Assembly (NCBI GenBank): GCA_002385665.1
Contig: DGDX01000021.1
Coordinates: 472 to 11,779, forward strand
Source of the DNA: Firmicutes bacterium UBA3941
GTDB lineage: Bacteria > Bacillota > Clostridia > Caldicoprobacterales > UBA3941
Length of the DNA stretch: 11,308 nucleotides
Reading direction: 5' to 3'
Positions 1-6,354 of the stretch are shown here, piece by piece. The first letter of the stretch is position 1. Each line of letters opens with the position of its first letter. A model generated the notes under the pieces. It did no database searches. It was not told the DNA's origin and saw nothing but the letters and a program-made list of their open reading frames with translations. Both the position numbers and the translations under genes were made by a program.

Positions 1-9
1 CAATAGTAT

Positions 10-86
10 GTACCCGTAGCTCAGCTGGATAGAGCGCTTGACTACGGATCAAGAGGCCGAGGGTTCAAATCCTTCCGGGTACGCCA
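10..86 (+). tRNA. tRNA-Arg (anticodon ACG)
   Basis: A complete cloverleaf can be folded. The seven-base acceptor arm GTACCCG pairs with CGGGTAC, the D-arm is TAGCTCAG-type, the anticodon stem CTTGA/TCAAG closes loop CTACGGA, and the T-arm contains GGTTCAAATCC. The anticodon at 44-46 is ACG, giving Arg for CGN codons. The discriminator is G and CCA is encoded (84-86). An ACG anticodon needs A34-to-inosine editing by TadA, whose gene lies at the other end of the window. Only nine bases precede it, so its promoter is outside the window or it belongs to a longer tRNA transcript. Confidence 0.97.
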
Positions 87-88
87 GG

Positions 89-127
89 AAAACCGCTTGA
101 AATATTAATTTCAAGCGGTTTTATTTT
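89..127 (+). terminator. Rho-independent terminator of tRNA-Arg(ACG)
   Basis: AAAACCGCTTGAAAT at 89-103 pairs with ATTTCAAGCGGTTTT at 108-122, a stem of about 15 bp with a tiny AT loop, followed by TATTTTT. It starts three bases after the CCA of the tRNA. The A-rich left arm gives a U-run on the opposite strand too, so it could work in both directions. Confidence 0.9.
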
Positions 128-312
128 TCATTTATTGTGATACGCAGTAACACGTTAGCAGTCGACAAGACACATGTCTCAATATTCGAAAAAGCTTAAC
201 TACAAGGTGAGTGTGGATAACTTGACATATTCCACAAAAAAACAGCGGGTTATCCACAAAGTTATCCACAAAATGATAGAAAACATGAAATTCTGTGGAT
301 AAAATCTGCTCT

Positions 313-331
313 TTTATCGATAGTCGATAAA
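313..331. repeat. Inverted repeat TTTATCGA-tag-TCGATAAA
   Basis: Perfect 8-bp arms at 313-320 and 324-331 are separated by three bases. The repeat lies in the AT-rich gap between the two DnaA-box groups. It could bind a dimeric protein; no known operator was recognised. Confidence 0.8.
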
Positions 332-348
332 TAATTTTGGGTATTCTA

Positions 349-360
349 TACAGATCTGTA
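349..360. repeat. 12-base perfect palindrome TACAGATCTGTA
   Basis: A self-complementary 12-mer with a BglII core lies 17 bases after the 313-331 inverted repeat and 8 bases before the next DnaA-like box. Its role is unknown. Confidence 0.8.
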
Positions 361-474
361 GATAAAATTGTGGATTTTATTGAGGATAACCAAAAAAATC
401 AGGCGGGTGATTGTGTATAATTCAGGCTGTAGGCTGTGTATAATGTGGATAAGTTTTCTATAAAAATTTAGTGT

Positions 475-503
475 TTGATTTAAACGCCAATGGGTGGTAG
501 ATT
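475..503 (+). promoter_or_regulatory. Candidate promoter for uxaC
   Basis: TTGATT (475-480), a 17-base spacer and TAGATT (498-503) preceded by TGG resemble a sigma-A promoter with an extended -10. It would start near 510, giving a leader of about 50 bases. A small inverted repeat, GTGTTT (471-476) and AAACGC (482-487), covers the -35 box. A second TTGACA at 508-513 has no good -10 partner. Confidence 0.35.
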
Positions 504-562
504 ATTATTGACACTGTATGTGAATCGTGCCTTTTGAAAAATCCTGAGAGAGGGTGATAGTG

Positions 563-1969
563 TTGGAAAGATTTATGGATGAAAATTTTCTGCTGTCAAA
601 CGAAACAGCTGTAAGGTTATATCATGATCATGCTGCGGATATGCCCATCTACGACTACCATTGCCATTTAAGCCCCAAGGAAATATGGGAAGATAAAAGT
701 TACAATAATATAACAGAGGTATGGCTTTATGGAGATCATTATAAGTGGAGGGCCATGAGAGCCAACGGTGTGGATGAAAAGTACATAACCGGCAGCGGGA
801 GCGATTATGACAAATTTATAGCCTGGGCCAAGACCGTTCCCTATACCATAGGGAATCCCCTGTATCATTGGACCCATTTGGAGCTTAGGAGATATTTTGA
901 TATATATGAGGTACTGGACGGGAATACAGCCGACCTGGTTTGGAATAAGGCCAATGAAAAGCTGAGGCAGGAGGGATTTACCGCCAGGAGCATTATAGAG
1001 AGATCCAACGTTAAGCTCCTTTGCACTACGGACGATCCTCTGGACGATCTAACCTATCATAAAAAAATACAAGGTTTGGACAATTTTGGTGTAAGGGTTT
1101 TGCCTGCCTTCCGACCCGATAAGGGTGTGGAAATCCAAAATGAAGCATTTAGCTCCTGGGTTAGCAAGCTGGAGGATACCATAGGCAGGGGCATCCACTC
1201 CTTTGAGGACTATCTAATAGCATTGGAAAACAGGGTTAATTATTTCCACGATAGGGGCTGTCGTCTGTCGGATCATGGTCTTGAATACGTTCCTTACAGG
1301 GAAGCCGGCAATGAAAAGCTGGAAGAGATTTTCATGAAAGGACGCAAGGGCGAGGAAATAACCAGGGAAGAAGGGGATGCTTTCAGAACCGCCGTTTTGC
1401 TATTTTTAGGTAGGTTATACGCAAAGCTTAATTGGGCTATGCAGCTTCATATTGGCGCCATTAGAAATAACAATACCAGAATGTATAAGCTGTTAGGTCC
1501 CGACACGGGTTTTGATTCCATCCATGACCATAATATCGCTTATGGACTATCCCGTTTCTTAGATGCCCTTGACAGGGATGGGATGCTTCCCAGAACCATA
1601 TTGTATACCCTAAATCCTAAGGATAATTATGTCTTAGCCTCCATGACGGGCAACTTCCAAGGCGACGGTATCCCCGGGAAGATCCAGTTTGGATCGGCAT
1701 GGTGGTTTAACGATCAAAGGGATGGTATGGTCGAGCAGATGAAGGTTTTGGCCAATGTCGGCCTTCTAAGCCGGTTTGTTGGGATGCTTACGGATTCCAG
1801 GAGCTTTTTGTCCTACACCAGGCATGAGTATTTCCGAAGGATCCTATGCAATATTATCGGTGAGTGGGCGGAAAACGGAGAGGTACCCAAGGATATGGAT
1901 CTGTTGGGGAAAATGGTGAAGGATATCTGCTTTAACAACGCAAGGAACTACTTTCAAATGGAGCTGTAG
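563..1969 (+). CDS. uxaC: Uronate isomerase (glucuronate isomerase)
   Basis: Isomerises D-glucuronate to D-fructuronate and D-galacturonate to D-tagaturonate, the first cytoplasmic step of hexuronate breakdown. It is an amidohydrolase-fold enzyme. The 468 residues match the family length of about 470 and read like E. coli UxaC throughout. Visible blocks are DYHCHL with the metal-binding HxH (H33, H35), GDHYKWRAMR, NPLYHWTHLELRR, TTDDP, HIGAIRNNN, GNFQGDG-PGK and TDSRSFLSYTRHEYFRR (410-425). The TTG at 563 is chosen as start: AGAGGGTGAT (549-558) puts its core eight bases upstream, and the resulting MERFMDENFLL lines up with the family N-terminus MTPFMTEDFLL. The in-frame GTGs at 554 and 560 lie inside or too close to this site. 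No other uronate genes (uxaA, uxaB, kdgK) are present, so it looks solitary here. Confidence 0.96.
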   Translation: MERFMDENFLLSNETAVRLYHDHAADMPIYDYHCHLSPKEIWEDKSYNNITEVWLYGDHYKWRAMRANGVDEKYITGSGSDYDKFIAWAKTVPYTIGNPLYHWTHLELRRYFDIYEVLDGNTADLVWNKANEKLRQEGFTARSIIERSNVKLLCTTDDPLDDLTYHKKIQGLDNFGVRVLPAFRPDKGVEIQNEAFSSWVSKLEDTIGRGIHSFEDYLIALENRVNYFHDRGCRLSDHGLEYVPYREAGNEKLEEIFMKGRKGEEITREEGDAFRTAVLLFLGRLYAKLNWAMQLHIGAIRNNNTRMYKLLGPDTGFDSIHDHNIAYGLSRFLDALDRDGMLPRTILYTLNPKDNYVLASMTGNFQGDGIPGKIQFGSAWWFNDQRDGMVEQMKVLANVGLLSRFVGMLTDSRSFLSYTRHEYFRRILCNIIGEWAENGEVPKDMDLLGKMVKDICFNNARNYFQMEL

Positions 1970-2073
1970 AAGGAAATCTTCCTGAAAATAACCTGAAGGG
2001 TTATCGGGATAGGAATGGGCTGGCCGGTTATTTACTTGATTGAATATTTAATAAAGTATAGGGGGATATAAGG

Positions 2074-2586
2074 ATGAGAGGTTCGCAAGGTTTATTTTGG
2101 GGCATTTTCCTAATAGGGATAGGCATACTCATGATCATAAAATATCAGTTTAAACTGAATATCTCCATGCCCAGAATAGTATTCGGAGTTCTTCTTCTGG
2201 CATTGGGGATATCCATGTTACTGGGTGGGCCGGGACTTAAAACCCAATCCAACATCATCTTTTCTGAAGGCAACGTCCAGGCGGTGAAACCCGAAAAGGA
2301 GTACAATGTGATATTTGGGAATCTGGTTATTGATCTCGCCACTATATCAAGGGATGAACTGGGGGATAGCATTAAGATTAATACCGTATTTGGAAATACC
2401 CTGGTAAAGATTGATCCCAATACACCCACCCTAATCAAGGTTACATCAGCTTTTGGCAGCGGAAGCACTCCGGATGGTTCCACCATAGTTTTTGGGGATC
2501 ATACCCAAAAGATTGGAGAGGGGGACCAGGTTCTTACCATCGAAGCCAATGTGGTATTTGGTAAAATTGATTTCATAGAAAAATAG
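2074..2586 (+). CDS. Small membrane protein, LiaF/DUF5668-like
   Basis: A 170-residue protein with two predicted membrane helices (about 7-23 and 34-52) and a soluble C-terminal part built from beta-strand repeats. A Phe-Gly pair recurs at 81-82, 106-107, 127-128, 140-141 and 162-163, most often inside N/T-V-I/V-FG contexts. This ladder resembles the beta-helical C-terminal domain of the LiaF/YvqF family, whose Bacillus member restrains the LiaRS envelope-stress two-component system. The protein is shorter than LiaF (about 240 residues), and no liaR or liaS is nearby, so its role is not shown. The ATG is preceded by GGGGG at 2061-2065, eight bases away. It lies 104 bases after uxaC with no clear terminator between, so read-through is possible. 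Confidence 0.75.
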   Translation: MRGSQGLFWGIFLIGIGILMIIKYQFKLNISMPRIVFGVLLLALGISMLLGGPGLKTQSNIIFSEGNVQAVKPEKEYNVIFGNLVIDLATISRDELGDSIKINTVFGNTLVKIDPNTPTLIKVTSAFGSGSTPDGSTIVFGDHTQKIGEGDQVLTIEANVVFGKIDFIEK

Positions 2587-2642
2587 TGGATTAGGGACAC
2601 AGCCCAAGGGAAAGCCCATGAAACCAGGGCTTGATATCCATG

Positions 2643-2674
2643 TTTCTTGACAAGAAAGGCATCTGGTGTAAAAT
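2643..2674 (+). promoter_or_regulatory. htpG promoter with palindromic operator candidate
   Basis: TTGACA (2647-2652), a 16-base spacer and TAAAAT (2669-2674) form a strong sigma-A type promoter, with a start expected near 2681 and a leader of about 25 bases. The -35 box sits inside a perfect odd palindrome, TTTCTTG-A-CAAGAAA (2643-2657). The CIRCE repeat (HrcA) and the CtsR heptad repeat are both absent, so if this is a heat-shock operator it is not one of the two best-known kinds. Confidence 0.75.
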
Positions 2675-2705
2675 AAAAAGAGACTAATTATTAGGAGGAT
2701 TATAT

Positions 2706-4583
2706 ATGTACAGGGAAAGCGGAAATATTTCGGTACATACAGAAAATATTTTCCCAATAATTAAGCAATGGCTGTATTCGGATAAGGATATCTTCCTCAG
2801 GGAATTAGTGTCAAACGGAAATGATGCCATTCAAAAGCTGAAAAGGCTATCGGACATAGGTCAGGTGGACCTTGGAGGTCAGCCCTTTTTCAGGGTTGAT
2901 GTGGTATTGGATAAGGATAATGGAATAATTCAGGTCATGGATAACGGTATAGGCATGACCCGAGATGAGGTTAAAAAGTATATAAACCAGGTAGCATTTT
3001 CCAGTGCTCAGGAGTTTTTAGAGAGATATAAGGACCAGCCGGGGGAGGCCAACCAGATAATAGGCCACTTCGGACTGGGCTTCTATTCCGCCTTTATGGT
3101 GGCTGATAAGGTTCAGATAGATACTCTTTCATGGGAAGACGGAGCGGAGCCGGTGCGTTGGATCAGCGAGACCGGAATGGATTATACCATGGAGGTCTCA
3201 GATAGCAGAACCCAAAGGGGAACCACCATCACCCTCCATATATCGGAGGACAGCAAAGAATTTTTGGAGGGTTACAGGCTCAGGGAAATACTCAATAAAT
3301 ACTGCAGCTTTCTTCCCGTGGAGATCTATTTCCGGGATGTAAAGGAAAAGAAGAAGGATGATGGAGAGGACCCAAAACCCATAAACGATATACGTCCTCT
3401 CTGGCTAAAGCATCCCAATGATTGCACCGATGAGGAGTATAAGGAGTTTTATCAGAAGGTGTTCCACGACTTTAGGGATCCTTTATTCTGGATTCATTTA
3501 AACGTGGACTATCCCTTTAATCTGAAGGGTATTCTATACTTCCCCAGGCTGAATAATCAGTTCGAAACCCTGGAAGGGCAGATAAAGCTCTATAGCAACC
3601 AGGTCTTCGTGGCTGATAATATAAAGGAAGTTATTCCGGAGTTTTTGATGCTCCTGAAGGGTACCATAGATTGTCCCGACCTGCCCCTCAACGTGTCCCG
3701 GAGTTTCCTGCAAAATGACGGGCAAGTGCAGAAGATCTCATCCTATATATCCAGGAAGGTAGCGGATAAGCTGGCATCCCTGTTTAAGAATGAGAGGGAC
3801 GATTACAATAGATATTGGGACGATATCAATCCCTTCATTAAGTATGGCTGTATGAGGGATCAGAAGTTCTATGAGCAGGTCAAGGACTATATTATATTCA
3901 AGACCCTGGATGGGGAGTATATAACCTTAAAGGACTACCTGGAGAAGAACAAGGAAAAGCACGAGAATCAGGTATACTATGTAAATGATGAAACCCAGCA
4001 GGCTCAGTATATAAGGCTTTTTAAGGAGCAGGATCTGGATGCTGTATATTTAAACAATATAATAGATACCCACTTTATATCTTTCCTGGAGATGAATGAG
4101 GGATCTGTTAAATTCAAGAGGGTGGATTCGGATATCTCTCAAAGCCTGAAGGATGATCAGGAAAAGGACGATAAAAAGGTTGACAAGAAGATTGATAAAA
4201 CATTGGAGAAACTATTTAAAGAGGCAATAGACAAAGACGACCTCAAGATTGAAATAGAGGGCCTTAAGAACAGGGATATCCCCGCCATGGTTCTTCTGTC
4301 CGAGGAATCCAGAAGGATGGAGGAGATGATCCAAAGGTTTGGGGACATGGGAATAAATTATCCCATGCATAAGGAGGAGACCCTGATAATCAACAAAAGT
4401 AGCGATCTGGTGAAGTCCCTGATAAAACTGTCAGAAGATGAATCCAGGAAGGATGACCTAACAATGATATGCCAGCACATATACGATCTGGCGCTTGTGG
4501 CCCATAAACCTCTTAGTTCCGAGGAGATGATGGACTTCATTGAACGTGGCAATAAGATCTTGACGAAACTTGCAGCTTTATAG
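2706..4583 (+). CDS. htpG: Molecular chaperone HtpG (bacterial Hsp90)
   Basis: Cytosolic ATP-dependent Hsp90 chaperone that helps fold and remodel client proteins, acting as a dimer. The 625 residues are the normal length. The N-terminal GHKL ATPase domain (about 1-210) has catalytic Glu33 and Asn37 in RELVSNGNDA, Asp79 in DNGIGM, and the lid glycines in GHFGLGFYSAF (120-130). The middle domain (about 225-470) has PLWLKHPNDCTDEEY, GILYFPR and DLPLNVSRSFLQ, with the ATP-sensing Arg332. A lysine/aspartate-rich segment (482-498) leads into the C-terminal dimerisation domain. The usual SNASDA is SNGNDA here. The start is clear: AGGAGG at 2693-2698 lies seven bases before the ATG. It has its own promoter and terminator and so is probably monocistronic. 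Confidence 0.97.
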   Translation: MYRESGNISVHTENIFPIIKQWLYSDKDIFLRELVSNGNDAIQKLKRLSDIGQVDLGGQPFFRVDVVLDKDNGIIQVMDNGIGMTRDEVKKYINQVAFSSAQEFLERYKDQPGEANQIIGHFGLGFYSAFMVADKVQIDTLSWEDGAEPVRWISETGMDYTMEVSDSRTQRGTTITLHISEDSKEFLEGYRLREILNKYCSFLPVEIYFRDVKEKKKDDGEDPKPINDIRPLWLKHPNDCTDEEYKEFYQKVFHDFRDPLFWIHLNVDYPFNLKGILYFPRLNNQFETLEGQIKLYSNQVFVADNIKEVIPEFLMLLKGTIDCPDLPLNVSRSFLQNDGQVQKISSYISRKVADKLASLFKNERDDYNRYWDDINPFIKYGCMRDQKFYEQVKDYIIFKTLDGEYITLKDYLEKNKEKHENQVYYVNDETQQAQYIRLFKEQDLDAVYLNNIIDTHFISFLEMNEGSVKFKRVDSDISQSLKDDQEKDDKKVDKKIDKTLEKLFKEAIDKDDLKIEIEGLKNRDIPAMVLLSEESRRMEEMIQRFGDMGINYPMHKEETLIINKSSDLVKSLIKLSEDESRKDDLTMICQHIYDLALVAHKPLSSEEMMDFIERGNKILTKLAAL

Positions 4584-4609
4584 GGGAGGGATTCACTTCC
4601 CCTACTTTT
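4581..4609 (+). terminator. Terminator after htpG
   Basis: TAGGGGA (4581-4587, including the htpG stop) pairs with TCCCCTA (4598-4604) around a ten-base loop, followed by CTTTT. The stem is good but the T-run is short, so termination may be incomplete. Confidence 0.6.
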
Positions 4610-4618
4610 GTAGGTTTG

Positions 4619-4696
4619 TATAAAAAAACAGACGGTGGGTTAAAAGGCTCCCGTCTCGCTGAAGCGGCTTGTTGCAATCATATGCAATTGCTTTTT
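4619..4696 (+). promoter_or_regulatory. Structured leader of the homocysteine operon, candidate attenuator or riboswitch
   Basis: A TATAAA at 4619-4624 could be a -10 box (poor -35), starting RNA near 4631. The transcript would begin with hairpin AGACGG/CCGTCT (4630-4635 with 4651-4656), extended by GGG/CTC past one bulged base and capped by an eight-base loop. A CGC-TGAA-GCG mini-hairpin (4657-4666) comes next. Last is GCAAT/ATTGC (4674-4678 with 4687-4691) followed directly by TTTTT (4692-4696), like an intrinsic terminator. TTGCA (4672-4676) can instead pair with TGCAA (4683-4687), which would break the last stem. All of this lies just before the ribosome binding site at 4710-4716. It fits none of the SAM, SAH, cysteine T-box or other riboswitch consensuses I know. 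Confidence 0.45.
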
Positions 4697-4725
4697 ATGT
4701 TTAAATGGTAAAGGAGAGAGGGCCA

Positions 4726-5886
4726 GTGGGTAAAACCTTTGAAGAAATAAACGAAAAAATAAGAAAAGGCGAAGTGGTAGTGGCTACAGCCGAGGAGATC
4801 ATCGATATAGTGAAGGAGAAGGGCATTAAGGAGGCGGCCAGGAAGGTGGATGTGGTAACCACGGCTACCTTTGGCCCCATGTGCTCCAGCGGTGCCTTTG
4901 TAAACTTTGGGCATTCCGACCCGCCTATCAGGATGAACAAGGTGTGGCTGAACGATGTACCGGCCTATGGAGGTATAGCCGCGGTAGACGCCTATATAGG
5001 GGCTACCGAACTGTCGGAGAGCAGGGGCCTGGAATATGGAGGGGCTCATGTAATCGAAGATTTGGTGGCCGGTAAAAAGGTTAGATTGAAGGCCAAATCC
5101 TATGGAACCGATTGTTATCCCCGGCTGGATATAGATACCGATATAACCTTAAAGGATTTAAACCAGGCCTATCTGTTTAATCCGAGGAACGTCTACCAAA
5201 ACTACAGCGCCGCAACCAATACATCGGATCAGATCATAGACACCTATATGGGGACCCTGTTGCCGCGATGTGGTAATGTAACTTACTCTACCTCCGGAGA
5301 GCTGAGCCCTCTGTTAAACGACCCTGAATTCAGAACCATAGGGATAGGCACCAGAATATTTCTGGCCGGAACCCAGGGCTATGTCGCCTGGGAAGGAACC
5401 CAATTCGTTAGAAATAAGGTAGAAATAGAAGATGGCATCACCATGTATTCCGGGGGCACCCTGGCAGTAATCGGGGACTTAAAGGAGATGAACACCAGAT
5501 ACTTGAGAGCTGCCAGTTTTGCCAGGTACGGAACAACCATGTTTGTAGGCATAGGGATTCCCATTCCGGTATTGGATGAAGAGATGATGGAATACCTGGC
5601 GGTGACCAATAGGGAAATCTACACAGGAGTAGTGGACTACAGTGTCCCCAGTCGCTCGAGGCCAACCTTAAGAAGGGTAAGCTACGAGGAATTGAGAAGT
5701 GGCAGCATAGAGTTGGAGGGCAAAAAGGTACCTACGGCTCCCTTATCAAGCCTTAACAGGGCGAGGGAGATCGCCAATGTCTTAAAGGAGAGCATTGAGA
5801 GGGGAGAATTCTTCCTTCAGGAACCTGTACAAATGATGCCGACTAACAGGGAGTTTAAACCATTAAAGGATGTGGGGGTAGAATAG
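4726..5886 (+). CDS. Homocysteine biosynthesis protein, HcyBio (DUF39/COG1900) family
   Basis: In methanogens this family, together with a NIL-domain ferredoxin, makes homocysteine by sulfide incorporation at the aldehyde of aspartate semialdehyde, bypassing the O-acyl-homoserine route. The 386-residue protein shows the family signatures VVTTATFGPMCSSGAF, NFGHSDPPIRM, GTDCYPR, PRCGNVTYSTSGELSPLL and GTRIFLAGTQGYVAWEGTQ. Cysteines at 53, 130 and 182 lie in conserved blocks. The first two line up with the cysteines I recall as important in the Methanosarcina protein. No C-terminal CBS pair is present, so it is the short form. GTG 4726 is chosen because AAAGGAG (4710-4716) lies nine bases upstream, while the earlier in-frame ATG (4705) has no ribosome site and would itself contain this one. 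It is first in a three-gene operon; the next gene starts two bases after its stop. Confidence 0.9.
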   Translation: MGKTFEEINEKIRKGEVVVATAEEIIDIVKEKGIKEAARKVDVVTTATFGPMCSSGAFVNFGHSDPPIRMNKVWLNDVPAYGGIAAVDAYIGATELSESRGLEYGGAHVIEDLVAGKKVRLKAKSYGTDCYPRLDIDTDITLKDLNQAYLFNPRNVYQNYSAATNTSDQIIDTYMGTLLPRCGNVTYSTSGELSPLLNDPEFRTIGIGTRIFLAGTQGYVAWEGTQFVRNKVEIEDGITMYSGGTLAVIGDLKEMNTRYLRAASFARYGTTMFVGIGIPIPVLDEEMMEYLAVTNREIYTGVVDYSVPSRSRPTLRRVSYEELRSGSIELEGKKVPTAPLSSLNRAREIANVLKESIERGEFFLQEPVQMMPTNREFKPLKDVGVE

Positions 5887-5887
5887 C

Positions 5888-6301
5888 ATGAAAAAGCTAA
5901 AGGTGATCCTATATTTCCCACCGGATAAGACCGACAGGCCATTTTCCTATTATTTAGTCAAGGATTATGATCTGGTATTCAACATCCTTCAAGCAGAGGT
6001 ACAGCCGGGCAAGAGGGGTAGACTGACCGTAGAGCTGGAAGGTACCGAGGAAAATATAGAAAGGGCTCTGGACTTTGCAAGGCAAAACGGGGTGGAGTAC
6101 CGTCCCTTTAACAAGAACATAGTAAGGAATCAGGGCGAATGCATGGATTGTGGGGCCTGTACCGCTGTTTGTCCCTCGGGGGCCCTGTATATGGATCCAA
6201 TTGACTGGAAGCTGAATTTTGACGAGAGCAAGTGTTTGGTATGCGAATTGTGTGTCAGGGCTTGCCCGGTAAAGGCCATAGATGTAAATATGTTTGTCTA
6301 G
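5888..6301 (+). CDS. NIL-domain ferredoxin, 2x[4Fe-4S], HcyBio partner
   Basis: A 137-residue protein with an N-terminal NIL domain (about 1-75, the fold also found at the end of methionine ABC transporter ATPases) and a C-terminal bacterial-type ferredoxin. The cluster ligands are C85, C88, C91, C95 and C116, C119, C122, C126, each set CxxCxxCxxxCP. This arrangement is that of the methanogen protein paired with HcyBio in homocysteine synthesis, where the ferredoxin part is thought to supply electrons or handle sulfur. The ATG lies two bases after the upstream stop, with GGGGG (5874-5878) inside the upstream gene as ribosome site. Tight coupling means the two proteins are probably made in matched amounts. 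Confidence 0.92.
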   Translation: MKKLKVILYFPPDKTDRPFSYYLVKDYDLVFNILQAEVQPGKRGRLTVELEGTEENIERALDFARQNGVEYRPFNKNIVRNQGECMDCGACTAVCPSGALYMDPIDWKLNFDESKCLVCELCVRACPVKAIDVNMFV

Positions 6302-6354
6302 ACTGGTCAAACCACTTGATTGAAAAGCGATGATAGGGAGAAGACGGGGTTACT

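Larger units (their letters stand above)
212..452. other. DnaA-box cluster, putative oriC or DnaA-binding locus
   Basis: There are five exact copies of the DnaA box TTATCCACA or its complement: 212-220 (minus), 250-258 (plus), 262-270 (plus), 294-302 (minus) and 444-452 (minus). One-mismatch copies lie at 381-389, 412-420 and 435-443, and weaker ones at 228-236 and 369-377. The boxes form a left group (212-302) and a right group (369-452) around an AT-rich stretch containing two palindromes. The whole 123-553 interval has no convincing coding sequence. In most Firmicutes oriC flanks dnaA, but here the neighbours are tRNA-Arg and uxaC. The sequence shows DnaA binding sites; whether they are an origin, part of a split origin, or a titration/regulatory site is inference. 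No clear DnaA-trio (repeated TAG) element was found. Confidence 0.75.

Noticed and set aside
161..193. Possible Spo0A-box-like strings (GTCGACA, ATTCGAA) left of the DnaA boxes
   Set aside because: Each has mismatches to TGTCGAA and such short strings are common in AT-rich DNA.
514..536. Possible cre (CcpA) site near uxaC, TGTGAATCGTGCC
   Set aside because: It lacks the spacing TGNAANCG and the right half-site.
554..562. Upstream GTG starts for uxaC at 554 and 560
   Set aside because: They overlap or crowd the ribosome site, and the family N-terminus aligns with the TTG at 563.
2594..2632. SAM-I riboswitch-like fragment before htpG
   Set aside because: The kink-turn, P3, P4 and 3' closing parts are missing, it lies upstream of the htpG promoter, and htpG is not a SAM-pathway gene.
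4678..5049. Minus-strand open frame of 123 codons over the HcyBio gene
   Set aside because: It is antisense to a clearly conserved protein, has no ribosome site, and its sequence has no family features.
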